A stretch of DNA of 37,249 bases from Planctomycetaceae bacterium. GTDB taxonomy: Bacteria; Planctomycetota; Planctomycetia; Planctomycetales; Planctomycetaceae. Shown piece after piece: positions 16,746-24,193 of this stretch. The DNA lies in assembly GCA_021732785.1 (NCBI GenBank), contig JAKFUG010000009.1, positions 1 through 37,249 on the forward strand, written 5' to 3'. The translations under genes were made by a program, and so were the position numbers. The notes beneath the pieces were generated by a model. That model saw only the letters and a list, made by a program, of their open reading frames with translations, searched no databases and was not told where the DNA came from. Each line of letters starts with the position of its first letter. Within the stretch, counting starts at the first letter, position 1.

Positions 16746-17156
16746 ATGATCGGCTTGGATGCAAAAACCTACTATGGCGCGGCGGGAGCGTCGGCAACGA
16801 ACGAACTGACCATTCTCCGCGAAGTCACCACGGACATGAGCCGGGATGACATCGTCAGCGCTTTTCGCGACGCCGACAAAAAGTCGCACGAAGCGGGGCA
16901 GATGGATGTGACGCTGAACATCGTCGTCAAGAACAAGACGAGCGATCTCGGCTACAAAGCTCTGCGCGATGCGTTCCTTAACCGGACGCTGATCGCGCTG
17001 AAGGTGCTCGACAAGACGAGCGGCGAAGGTCCGGACGCCGACTTCGCCGTCCTCACGATGAGTCGGCCGGAGCCGATCGACGGCGTCCTCGAAGTCACCT
17101 TCGGCGTCGGCATCAACATGGACAACGCGCGATGGGCCTGGGTGACGGCAAGCTGA
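16746..17156 (+). CDS. Probable major tail tube protein
   Basis: A 136-residue protein beginning MIGLDAKTYYGAAGASATN and containing REVTTDMSRDDIVSAFRDA, then QMDVTLNIVVKNKTSDLG and a C-terminal ITVTFG-like strand (LEVTFGVGINMDNARWAWV). This is the order (first strand, alpha region with Asp, central strands, final strand) of siphophage tail tube subunits that stack into the tail. AAGGAG lies about eight bases upstream of the ATG. The stop TGA forms part of palindrome site D. Confidence 0.65.
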   Translation: MIGLDAKTYYGAAGASATNELTILREVTTDMSRDDIVSAFRDADKKSHEAGQMDVTLNIVVKNKTSDLGYKALRDAFLNRTLIALKVLDKTSGEGPDADFAVLTMSRPEPIDGVLEVTFGVGINMDNARWAWVTAS

Positions 17157-17170
17157 TTTCGCCGAAATCA
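17154..17170. promoter_or_regulatory. Palindrome site D (perfect)
   Basis: The perfect palindrome TGATTTCG-C-CGAAATCA starts on the stop codon of the tail tube gene and lies about 50 bases before the next start. Same 16 defined bases as sites C and E. Confidence 0.65.
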
Positions 17171-17217
17171 CGAACCGCGGCCGATTCCCTTCGCTTATCC
17201 ATTTTCAGGATCCAACC

Positions 17218-17835
17218 ATGCCTTCCGTCACTTTGACACACACGGTCGCGATCGCGGGCGTCACGATTACTCAGCAGCAAGCCCACACGGCCGATGGTGC
17301 CATCGGCTACGAAACCCAACCCACGAACCTGATTCCCGCCGCGAAGACGGGTTCGCTCACGACGCGGACCGACAACACCAATGGCGTCGTGACGGCCCAG
17401 GCGGGACACGGGCTCGTCACGAGCGACAAGGTCGATGTGTTCTGGGTGGGCGGGCGGCGCTATGGGGTGACGTGCACCGTCTCGGGGAACGCGGTCACCC
17501 TGTCCGGTGGCGCGGGGGACAACCTTCCTGTCGCAACGACGGCCGTCACACTGAGCAAGCGACGGCTTGTCAACCTGGGCTTCGATGGTGATGCGCTCTT
17601 AATGCTGATTGCCGGGAACGATCGCCGCTGCAACGCCGATTTTCAGGCCGCGAATGGAACGTCGCTCCTGTCGGTTCTGATGACTCCGGGAGAAGGCTAC
17701 GGGGGGGTCTCCGGCGTCAACGGAACCAACCCACTGGCCGCAACTCTCGTCGCCCAGGTGCTCGTCGGCAATGCCGATTCAACGAACCCGCTGATCTTCA
17801 AGGTCGGCGTCATCTATGACACTGGAGTCAACTGA
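17218..17835 (+). CDS. Phage structural protein, tail region
   Basis: A 205-residue beta-rich protein. It contains VTAQAGHGLVTSDKVDVFWVGGRRYGVTCTVSGNAVTLSGGAG, the pattern of a small Ig- or OB-like domain with a VTLS strand. A second half has GFDGDALLMLIAGNDRRCNADF and ends with a strand region LIFKVGVIYDTGV. Its place between the tail tube and the chaperone genes suggests a tail protein, perhaps a second tube component or decoration. AGGAT precedes the start by six bases. It is separated from the chaperone by only 2 bases. Confidence 0.55.
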   Translation: MPSVTLTHTVAIAGVTITQQQAHTADGAIGYETQPTNLIPAAKTGSLTTRTDNTNGVVTAQAGHGLVTSDKVDVFWVGGRRYGVTCTVSGNAVTLSGGAGDNLPVATTAVTLSKRRLVNLGFDGDALLMLIAGNDRRCNADFQAANGTSLLSVLMTPGEGYGGVSGVNGTNPLAATLVAQVLVGNADSTNPLIFKVGVIYDTGVN

Positions 17836-17837
17836 TC

Positions 17838-18350
17838 ATGAAGACCTTCACGGACTCGAAGAATCGGTCGATCGAGCTGGCGGTCACGGTGGGCAGTATT
17901 AACCGGGTGAAGTCGGCCCTCGGGATCAACCTGTCGCACTATCAGCAGAAGACGCCGGACGGCGGGCAACCGCTCGTCGCGGCGCTCTCCGGGCTCGACG
18001 TCTGCTTGCTGGTCGACGTGCTCTATTGGGTGAGCAAGCCGTCCCTCGATCTCCTCGGCCTCGATCAAGAGGCCTTCGCCGAGTCGCTCGAAGGCGATGC
18101 CCTGGCTCGGGCGCAAGATGCCTTCATGGGAGAATGGTCGGATTTTTTCCGCGGGCTTCACCGGACGGACGCGGTGACGGTGATCGAGAAGGGCCGGAAT
18201 CTGATCAGGAAGACGATCACCGCGGCGAACGCGAAAGCCGAGTCGATGCTGAGCGACGAGCAGCAGACCGCACTGGTGGAGAAGGCCTTCTCATCGAGTG
18301 CTACCGGCTCGCTGGGATCCTCGGTCTCGACCCGGCCCCCTTCACCCTAG
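17838..18350 (+). CDS. Tail assembly chaperone, first frame (gpG-like)
   Basis: A 170-residue protein starting MKTFTDSKNRSIELAVTVG, a typical beginning for planctomycete phage tail chaperones. It has mid-region helices (EWSDFFRGLHRTDAVTVIEKG) and a Ser-rich end, SSSATGSLGSS. Chaperones of this type bind the tape measure during tail building. The C-terminus overlaps a second frame (18290-18568) that also looks like chaperone sequence. The stop TAG at 18348 follows a run of five Cs. Confidence 0.65.
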   Translation: MKTFTDSKNRSIELAVTVGSINRVKSALGINLSHYQQKTPDGGQPLVAALSGLDVCLLVDVLYWVSKPSLDLLGLDQEAFAESLEGDALARAQDAFMGEWSDFFRGLHRTDAVTVIEKGRNLIRKTITAANAKAESMLSDEQQTALVEKAFSSSATGSLGSSVSTRPPSP

Positions 18351-18568
18351 CGCAACTCGTCTGGATGTTCGAAGGCTGGCAGGAGCAATCCTGGGATCAC
18401 ACGGCCGCGCTTCGTGAGACCATCGCGAACAGTTCGCCGAATCGATCGAAGCGCGGATATCAGGTCGAGCAGTTTCATCCGTTCGCCACCCGTCGACGGC
18501 GACGGAGCCGGCCGACTGGTGACATCTCGATTCTCAAAGCGATGCGACCGAAGGGAAGTCAACCATGA
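18290..18568 (+). CDS. Tail assembly chaperone, second frame (gpT-like)
   Basis: This -1 frame relative to the previous gene encodes LIECYRLAGILGLDPAPFTLAQLVWMFEGW and a tail with WDHTAALRETIANSSPN. That signature is usual for the second chaperone reading frame that follows gpG. No ATG, GTG or TTG starts it near its natural beginning (first ATG is at 18364). Expression could therefore come from a -1 frameshift from the upstream gene (a CCCCC run at 18336-18340 sits shortly before the stop) or from a non-standard start. The stop overlaps the tape measure start by 4 bases. The listed start is only where the natural-looking sequence begins. Confidence 0.55.
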   Translation, partial: LIECYRLAGILGLDPAPFTLAQLVWMFEGWQEQSWDHTAALRETIANSSPNRSKRGYQVEQFHPFATRRRRRSRPTGDISILKAMRPKGSQP

Positions 18569-20517
18569 GCAGCGCGCAGGGGATTCGGGCGGGGAAGGCG
18601 TATGTCGAGCTGTTCGCCGACAAGTCCGCCTTTATCCGCACACTCCGCTCGGCCGAGAAGGATCTCAAAGCCTTTGGCGGGAACGTGCTCAAAATCGGCT
18701 CCGGAATCGCGGGAGTCGGAGCGGCGATCATTGCCGGCCTGGCTCCCGCGGTTCTCTTGTTTGCGTCGGCCGGCGACCAACTCGACAAGATGTCGAAGCG
18801 AACCGGCGCGAGCGTCGAGGCGCTATCCGGTTTGGACTACGCCGCACAACGAAGCGGAGCGTCTCTCGAAGATGTCGAGAAGTCCATGAAGAAAACCCAG
18901 GATACGATGCTAAAGGCGACACTCGGCTCGGCGGAAGCCGGTCAAGCCTTTACGCTTTTGGGCCTGTCCGTCTCCCAACTCGCGAAGATGAAGCCCGAAG
19001 ATCAGTTTCTTCTAATCGGCGATCGGCTGTCGAAGATCAAGAATCCCGCAGCGCGGGCCGGCCTGGCGATCAAAGTCTTCGGTGAGGCCGGGACGAAGCT
19101 CCTGCCCATGTTCGAGAACGGGGCAAAGGGCGTCGGGGAGTTGATGAAGCGGGCCGAGGCGCTCGGCCTCGTGATGAGCACCGAAGATGCGACGGCCGCG
19201 GCAAAGCTCAAAGACGCGCTGGATGATGTAACCTCGACGACGTCCGGGCTCTACAAAATGATCGGAGCCGCCCTGGCTCCGCTGTTGACCGATCTCGCGC
19301 TCACGATCGCCGCCTCGGCTTCGAAGTGGATCTCCGAGAATCGGCCGTTGATCGTCACGATCGCGAAGATCGCCGCTGTCGTGCTCGTCGCCGGCGGGGC
19401 CATCATGGCCATCGGGGCCGGGATCATCGCGGCGGGGGCCGTCCTGGGGGGCCTGGCGACGGTGCTCACGACGATCGGGGCCGTGATCGGCGGGATCATT
19501 TCGGCCTTCGGTCTCTTGCTCACCCCCCTCGGGGCCGGAATCGCGCTCCTGGTCGCCGGGGTTGGCGCGTGGGCTTACTTCTCCAGAGCCGCCCAGGAAG
19601 CCATCGGATTCATCACGGACGCCTTCTGGGGACTCCTGGACGATGCGACGGCCGCTTGGGGCGGGATTGCCGACGCCCTGGCCGCGGGAGATCTCGAAGC
19701 CGCGGCAAAGATCGCCTGGCTCACGGTGCAACTGGAAGTGCAAAAGGTGGTCAACTGGATCTCGGAGCGCTGGCACAAGTTCACGAGCGACTTCCTCAAT
19801 ATGTGGGATGTCGCGACGGGCTTCCTCGGATCGTTGTTCATTGACGGCTTCGCGGCGATCGAGACCGCATGGATCCACACGACCGGCTTTCTGGCCGATG
19901 CCTGGGAAGTCGTCAACTCCGGTTTTCAATCCTCGTGGAAAGGGACACAAAACTACATTGCAAAGGGGTTCGGCTTCCTCATTGCAAAACTCGAAGGCCT
20001 CGATCCCGCGGCCGTGATGGGTGAACTCGACGCTGAGATCGCACGCTCACAAGCCGCGGACGCTGAGGGGCAGGACAAGCGCGTCGGTGATCGAGACGCG
20101 GAGCGGCGGAAACGGCTCGCGCAAATCGAAGCCGATCGACAGGAGTCACAAGGCAACTTGAAAGGCGATCAAGCGACCAAGACCCAGCAACGGCAAGCCG
20201 GCTATGACGCCTCGGTTTCCCAGTCGCAAGCGGATCTCGACAAAGCCCGGAAGGAATGGTCGGACGCAATCGGAGCCGCGGCCGGCAAGCGGGCCGCGAT
20301 GGAAGGGAACCGCACAGCGTCGAAAGTCCAGACGCCGTCGGGGGGTGAGTTTGATTTCTCGTCCGCCAAACAATCGGTGAGCGGCACGTTCTCCGCGGCC
20401 GCGGCCGGGAGCTTGGCCGGATCCGGTGTGATGAACACGATCGCCGAGGCCACTCAAGAGACGGCCCGACAAACGAAGCGGATCGCTGAGAAGACGGAAA
20501 TGAGGTTCGGCACATGA
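18565..20517 (+). CDS. Tail tape measure protein
   Basis: A 650-residue protein that sets siphophage tail length and is threaded through the tube. It has an N-terminal helix region (VELFADKSAFIRTLRSAEKDLKAF), a first hydrophobic segment at about 50-72, and a long hydrophobic stretch at about 265-345 rich in Gly and Ala (VVLVAGGAIMAIGAGIIAAG and onward), as in membrane-inserting tape measures. From about 500 to 580 it is a charged helical region (DAERRKRLAQIEADRQESQG). It begins 4 bases before the previous stop, with AAGGGAAG upstream. The stop overlaps the next ATG (ATGA). If the usual 0.15 nm per residue holds, the tail would be near 100 nm; that is an inference. Confidence 0.85.
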   Translation: MSSAQGIRAGKAYVELFADKSAFIRTLRSAEKDLKAFGGNVLKIGSGIAGVGAAIIAGLAPAVLLFASAGDQLDKMSKRTGASVEALSGLDYAAQRSGASLEDVEKSMKKTQDTMLKATLGSAEAGQAFTLLGLSVSQLAKMKPEDQFLLIGDRLSKIKNPAARAGLAIKVFGEAGTKLLPMFENGAKGVGELMKRAEALGLVMSTEDATAAAKLKDALDDVTSTTSGLYKMIGAALAPLLTDLALTIAASASKWISENRPLIVTIAKIAAVVLVAGGAIMAIGAGIIAAGAVLGGLATVLTTIGAVIGGIISAFGLLLTPLGAGIALLVAGVGAWAYFSRAAQEAIGFITDAFWGLLDDATAAWGGIADALAAGDLEAAAKIAWLTVQLEVQKVVNWISERWHKFTSDFLNMWDVATGFLGSLFIDGFAAIETAWIHTTGFLADAWEVVNSGFQSSWKGTQNYIAKGFGFLIAKLEGLDPAAVMGELDAEIARSQAADAEGQDKRVGDRDAERRKRLAQIEADRQESQGNLKGDQATKTQQRQAGYDASVSQSQADLDKARKEWSDAIGAAAGKRAAMEGNRTASKVQTPSGGEFDFSSAKQSVSGTFSAAAAGSLAGSGVMNTIAEATQETARQTKRIAEKTEMRFGT

Positions 20518-21305
20518 GCGCACTCGTGCATAAGGATTTCGAGGCCGAGGGCTTCGCCGGCCGCGACCTGGCTGAGCTGCCGGTGAAGTATTGGGTGAAG
20601 GGGCCGTCTGACTACTTCGAGGCCCGTGCGGAGCTGATCGCCCAGGCGGACCGTGTCTACGATGGCCTCATCGCCGCGAAGTATCACGTCCTGCGGGTTG
20701 GTCCGACCACGTGGGAAGGCATGGTGATCTATGAGCCCGCTCCCCAGGATGAATGGGAATTCAATTTCGAGATCGCGACCGAGCAAGTGCTCTTTACCCA
20801 GGCGCTGCAGAACGTCGGCAACTTCGCCCCCGCTGGTCAAACGGCTCCGGACTTCAAGGGCTCGATCGGCGTCACGCGCGATGGGATACAAGGGACACAG
20901 GTCCCGATCTCGACCTACGCCTGGTCAGAGACGCACTTCTTCGATCGCGCCTTCATCGACGATTCCTATCGATCGATCCTGGCCAACTGTGCCGGCAAGA
21001 TGAACGATGCCGTGTTTCGTCGCTTTCCCAAAGGGGATGTGATCTTCGACGGTGCGACGGGCTCGCTCTCGCGCCGGTCTGAGCAATGGCAAGTCAACTA
21101 CAAGTTTCGCCGATCGCCGAACGCGACGAACCTCGTGATCGGGAACATCACGGTCGCGTCGAAACTCGGCTGGGATTATCTGTGGGTGCATTATGTGGAG
21201 TTCCCCGACATCACGGCGGGCCGGCTCGTGAAGATCGCCGGGAGCGCGCACGTCGATCGCGTGGTGAACTTCGCCGACTTCAATGGAATGAGGCTCCCGC
21301 AATGA
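20514..21305 (+). CDS. Distal tail region protein
   Basis: A 263-residue protein with no recognised family. It has RDLAELPVKYWVKGPSDYFEARAE, then a beta-rich middle (WEGMVIYEPAPQDEWEFNFEIATEQ), VPISTYAWSETHFFDRAF and an ending with WVHYVEFPD and VDRVVNFADF. It follows the tape measure, where distal tail or tail-tip hub genes normally lie. It overlaps its neighbours by 4 bases each side and has GAGG upstream. Confidence 0.5.
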   Translation: MSALVHKDFEAEGFAGRDLAELPVKYWVKGPSDYFEARAELIAQADRVYDGLIAAKYHVLRVGPTTWEGMVIYEPAPQDEWEFNFEIATEQVLFTQALQNVGNFAPAGQTAPDFKGSIGVTRDGIQGTQVPISTYAWSETHFFDRAFIDDSYRSILANCAGKMNDAVFRRFPKGDVIFDGATGSLSRRSEQWQVNYKFRRSPNATNLVIGNITVASKLGWDYLWVHYVEFPDITAGRLVKIAGSAHVDRVVNFADFNGMRLPQ

Positions 21306-22114
21306 GCTACGGCGTCCCCGTCTCCCCTGGGCAAGCCTATGAGCCCTCGGCCCGACAAACGAATCAGGTGCAACGGCTCTTGCAGCAGCAAGGCGGGATC
21401 ACGGGCGGCGGGCCGATCAATGAACCGCGGCCATTCAATTGGATCTATGCACGCAATGACACGGGCGAGACCCTCGGTCAGTTTGCGCCGGTCTGCCTCG
21501 ACGGGATTCTCTTCCTTCCTGACGATGATGCGCAGCCTGGCTCGGTCAATTACTTTCGCACGCAACCCGTCATGAAGGCCCGCAAGCCCGACTGGCGTTT
21601 CGGTCAACTGTGGGGCCTGACGCTCGAACCGATCGGCCGCATGAACGACGCCGGTCTGTGCGGCCGCGTGCTGCTGCAAGGGATCGTCCCCGTGCGATTG
21701 ACGGGCAATCATCTTCTTCCCGTCGCCGGCCCGGAGATCAACAACGTCGCGACGCTGAAGACCGGCCGCGGCGATGCGCTGGTGATGTGGCAAGAGTCGA
21801 CCGACGATGAGCGCTGGGGATTGGTGAGCCTCGGCGGAGGGCAAGGGCTCATTCTCGAAGGGGAGATCGTCACCGGGAGCGATGCGCCGAGCGATGGGAA
21901 AACCAATCCCACGTCGGGCACGTTCCACGCCTGGCGTTATGTCGACGCCCAGCTCATCGGGGCGGATCCGCGGGAGATGGAAGCGATCGACGAGGATCTG
22001 ACTTACGTCAATCGGGATCCGTCCCTCGACCCCGAGGCCGGGGCCTACTGCTTGGCGCAGTGGATCAATGGCGAATGGCGTCTGATCTGGGTGGGCTGTG
22101 CGTTTAAGGGCTGA
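21302..22114 (+). CDS. Tail-associated protein, unknown
   Basis: A 270-residue protein with a low-complexity start (QTNQVQRLLQQQGGITGGG) followed by a beta-rich body: FNWIYARNDTGETLGQFAPVCL, GLCGRVLLQGIVPVRLTG, GDALVMWQESTDDERWGLVSLG. The pattern of repeated beta-strands with Gly turns suggests a virion surface or tip protein. The ATG at 21302 overlaps the previous stop. No enzyme motif was seen. Confidence 0.45.
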   Translation: MSYGVPVSPGQAYEPSARQTNQVQRLLQQQGGITGGGPINEPRPFNWIYARNDTGETLGQFAPVCLDGILFLPDDDAQPGSVNYFRTQPVMKARKPDWRFGQLWGLTLEPIGRMNDAGLCGRVLLQGIVPVRLTGNHLLPVAGPEINNVATLKTGRGDALVMWQESTDDERWGLVSLGGGQGLILEGEIVTGSDAPSDGKTNPTSGTFHAWRYVDAQLIGADPREMEAIDEDLTYVNRDPSLDPEAGAYCLAQWINGEWRLIWVGCAFKG

Positions 22115-22118
22115 ATCT

Positions 22119-22508
22119 ATGGGACGCCCGTGTCGCTGTGGTTGCCTCCACGGCTGCAACTGCCTCTATGGTCCGGAGTCGCTCACGGCGGACATCAACG
22201 GCACGAACTACGTCATGGAGCGAATATACACCCAATTTCCGCTTGGGTCAGAGATCATTGAATACTTCGCGCTGGTCGACTGGGGCTTCGGCGCGACCGG
22301 ATTTGTCGGCGCGCTGTGTGCCGGCAACGGCTCTCGATCGTTCTCGGCAGGGATCGTCGCGCCGAATTCCAGTGCGGGCGGGGAAGTGCTGGCTTTCGCC
22401 CTATGCCCTGAGCCGTGGTTTGTCTCGGAGTTCTTTCTCCTCGTGATCGCATCGGACGACCCCGTCGTGTCTCACCGAATCAACATTCTCATCACGGAAT
22501 CCGCATGA
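22119..22508 (+). CDS. Small protein with N-terminal Cys cluster
   Basis: A 129-residue protein whose first 15 residues carry five Cys (C5, C7, C9, C13 and C15, with His11), a probable metal-binding or disulfide knot. The rest is a beta-rich hydrophobic domain (FALVDWGFGATGFVGALCAGN) ending RINILITESA. It lies at the end of the late operon, 4 bases after the previous stop, and its own stop overlaps the next start. Function unknown. Confidence 0.55.
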   Translation: MGRPCRCGCLHGCNCLYGPESLTADINGTNYVMERIYTQFPLGSEIIEYFALVDWGFGATGFVGALCAGNGSRSFSAGIVAPNSSAGGEVLAFALCPEPWFVSEFFLLVIASDDPVVSHRINILITESA

Positions 22509-22834
22509 CCTCGATTCGCGAATGGTTGGCGGGGACGACGGACGACGGCGTCGCTTTGCCGCTTGATCGCGTGCGGTGGTATCGTCGCAAAGTCGCCGAG
22601 ATGGAGAGCGGGACCGCGCCGGCCTGGGAAACCTGCCGGCATCGCGGCGAAGTGTCCAATCTCCGGAAGGCCAACCTCTGCGGTCGCAACAACGAATTGT
22701 TTCCGGTGTATCGGTGCGCTCTGCATGGGGAATGTGTGCTGACCCGCTTCTGCGAGAAGCAACCGGAGCGGCTTTGCCACCTCTGTGAGGACGCGGTTGA
22801 TCACTTGTCGGGGAACGAACCGCCCCAGGCCTGA
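22505..22834 (+). CDS. Small Cys/His-rich zinc-binding-like protein
   Basis: A 109-residue protein with Cys and His pairs: CRHRGE, NLCGRN, YRCALHGECVL, FCEK, and RLCHLCED. The pattern C-x-H then C-x3-H-x2-C and C-x2-C is common in small proteins at the end of late operons in planctomycete prophages and would suit two zinc sites. It overlaps the previous gene by 4 bases. Its 3' end overlaps the convergent PDZ gene by 34 bases. Confidence 0.6.
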   Translation: MTSIREWLAGTTDDGVALPLDRVRWYRRKVAEMESGTAPAWETCRHRGEVSNLRKANLCGRNNELFPVYRCALHGECVLTRFCEKQPERLCHLCEDAVDHLSGNEPPQA

Positions 22835-23697
22835 TAGGCGTCTAAGACTTGCTGGAGACGCATCTGCTCAATTGTTTCGAGAACGCGGTCAACCGATCCA
22901 TCCTTGCCGGCCATGCGGACCGTGATCTTGCGTTCGCCGAGTACCTTCAGCACGGCGTCGACCAGCGTCTTCGGCGCGGCAACATCGGCACGCTCTTGCA
23001 GAGACCTTGCACCGAGAACGTCCCGATCCCATTTGAGGAATCCCACGTCGACGGTTTGTCGCACTTCTCCCGAGTGCAGAATCAGCCCTTGGCAGAAGAT
23101 CCACTCCTCGCCGTTGTATCGAATGATCACGCGCAGGTTGTGGGCTTTCCCGTCGGTCACTTGAAAGTAGAATTCCATGCCCGTCTCCTTCCGGGGGGAA
23201 TCTTCCCCCCGGTGATGGGCGAACGTCACACCGCGGATGTCGTCGCGGTTCAGCTCCATCGCGGCCTTGGCGTTCTCCCCAACGGTCGCGACCTTCACAT
23301 CGACCTTCTTCGGCTTCCCCCAGTTTGCTTTTTGTGCGCCGGCAACTAACGGGGCAACCTGTAGCGCCACTTCGCTTCCGACACCGGCTTCCTTCACAAG
23401 GTCGACGAGGGTCTTGTGATCCGGGATCGGCTTTCCGTTCGCGGTGACGATGATGTCGAGGGGCTTCACTCCGGCCAGCGCGGCGGGGGAATGTGGGAGC
23501 ACGCCGAGGACGATACCACCGGCCCGTTTCGACTTCGGCAACGATGGATTACTTTTCGAGATGTCGGCGTAGTCGGTCGCCGCCATAATCCCCAGGCCGA
23601 TCGCCGGCTCGTTCAACCGATCGTCGGCGGCTCCGCAATGCGTGAGCGTCGACAGCACAACAATCGCGACACCGAAGCCGTATCTCACTCCCGCCAT
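22801..23697 (-). CDS. Secreted PDZ-domain protein inside the prophage edge
   Basis: A 298-residue protein. Residues 1-24 form a signal peptide with a possible lipobox (STLTHCGAA; C21). A PDZ domain at about 58-115 contains GIVLGVLPHSPAALAGVKPLDIIVTANGKPI, the peptide-binding carboxylate loop region. The C-terminal half has a beta-rich part (GMEFYFQVTDGKAHNLRVIIRYNGEEWIF) and a helical end. It is the only minus-strand gene in the phage region, sits between the late operon and attR, and is not a standard phage protein. It may be a lysogenic-conversion gene (moron). AAAGGG precedes the start. Confidence 0.75.
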   Translation of the reverse strand: MAGVRYGFGVAIVVLSTLTHCGAADDRLNEPAIGLGIMAATDYADISKSNPSLPKSKRAGGIVLGVLPHSPAALAGVKPLDIIVTANGKPIPDHKTLVDLVKEAGVGSEVALQVAPLVAGAQKANWGKPKKVDVKVATVGENAKAAMELNRDDIRGVTFAHHRGEDSPRKETGMEFYFQVTDGKAHNLRVIIRYNGEEWIFCQGLILHSGEVRQTVDVGFLKWDRDVLGARSLQERADVAAPKTLVDAVLKVLGERKITVRMAGKDGSVDRVLETIEQMRLQQVLDAYQAWGGSFPDK

Positions 23698-23782
23698 CGT
23701 GAGGCCCTTTGAACGCTATGGGGTAGTTGGGATCTGTTCAGAAGACTAGCGACACGACCGAACCCCTCGCAAACGAGACGCA

Positions 23783-23799
23783 TGATTTCGTCGAAATCA
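23783..23799. promoter_or_regulatory. Palindrome site E (perfect)
   Basis: The perfect palindrome TGATTTCG-T-CGAAATCA lies between the PDZ gene start (86 bases away) and attR (53 bases away). It could control the PDZ gene promoter, which would read leftward from here. Confidence 0.65.
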
Positions 23800-23851
23800 G
23801 CATCATGCTCCCTCGTGGCGACCAGAAGAATCAGCACAACCGAACCGATTA

Positions 23852-23898
23852 CACGACTGAAAATCGTGGTGTCGGCGGTTCGATCCCGCCTCTGGCCA
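23852..23898 (+). tRNA. 3' fragment of tRNA-Phe(GAA), attR scar
   Basis: The sequence keeps the tRNA-Phe 3' half. The anticodon stem is CACGA (23852-23856) with TCGTG (23864-23868), and the loop CTGAAAA gives anticodon GAA. The T stem GGCGG/CCGCC carries loop TTCGATC, and the acceptor strand is TCTGGCC plus discriminator A. No matching 5' acceptor strand or D arm lies upstream, so it is not a full gene. This is the residue left when a phage integrates into a tRNA gene and brings its own copy of the 3' end. It marks the right prophage boundary. Confidence 0.8.
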
Positions 23899-23930
23899 CT
23901 GTTCCATGGGGATCGCCCAGCGGAATGCAA

Positions 23931-23969
23931 AATCCTGAATGCCTCGTCGGAGGCATTCAGGATTTTTTT
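23931..23969 (+). terminator. Intrinsic terminator downstream of the tRNA fragment
   Basis: A perfect 15-bp stem (23931-23945 with 23950-23964) with loop GTCG is followed by a run of Ts. Probably the original terminator of tRNA-Phe, left on the host side of attR. Confidence 0.9.
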
Positions 23970-24193
23970 ATGGGAAGAGGTTCGAAGTTGCCAAACTGGA
24001 ATCTTCCTCGGTACGATCGTTCACCGCTGGCACCCAAGGTTGAAGAGCAGTCGTAATAAGCGGTGCTGACACGTCTTGGAGATGGTTTACCGTTCGGATC
24101 GGATTCCGAGTCACACAGTTTCTTATTGTCTGACGAAACGAACCAAGACAGACATCACGATTGCGGGTGGCTGTGCAGAGCGGGACGATCAAA

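Larger units (their letters stand above)
1937..23899. mobile_element. Siphovirus-type prophage, late region to attR
   Basis: Packaging, head, connector and tail genes follow one another on the plus strand from about 2.4 to 22.8 kb in the order known from lambdoid and HK97-like siphophages. Overlapping start and stop codons (ATGA or TGATG) are present at most junctions. The right boundary is set by a 3' tRNA-Phe fragment at 23852-23898 with no 5' half, as left when a phage integrates into a tRNA gene. The left boundary is outside the window or destroyed by the IS pair. Integrase, repressor, replication and lysin genes are not seen. It may be a defective remnant: the fibre gene is frameshifted and an IS pair sits at the left. 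Confidence 0.85.
23698..24193. other. Intergenic junction of prophage and host
   Basis: This stretch holds palindrome site E, the tRNA-Phe 3' fragment and the terminator. From 23970 to 24193 I see no gene, strong hairpin or clear promoter. The 24194 gene must be promoted somewhere in this last part. Confidence 0.6.

Noticed and set aside
23780-23900. Complete tRNA gene
   Set aside because: Only the anticodon arm onward is present; no D arm or 5' acceptor strand pairs with the 3' end.
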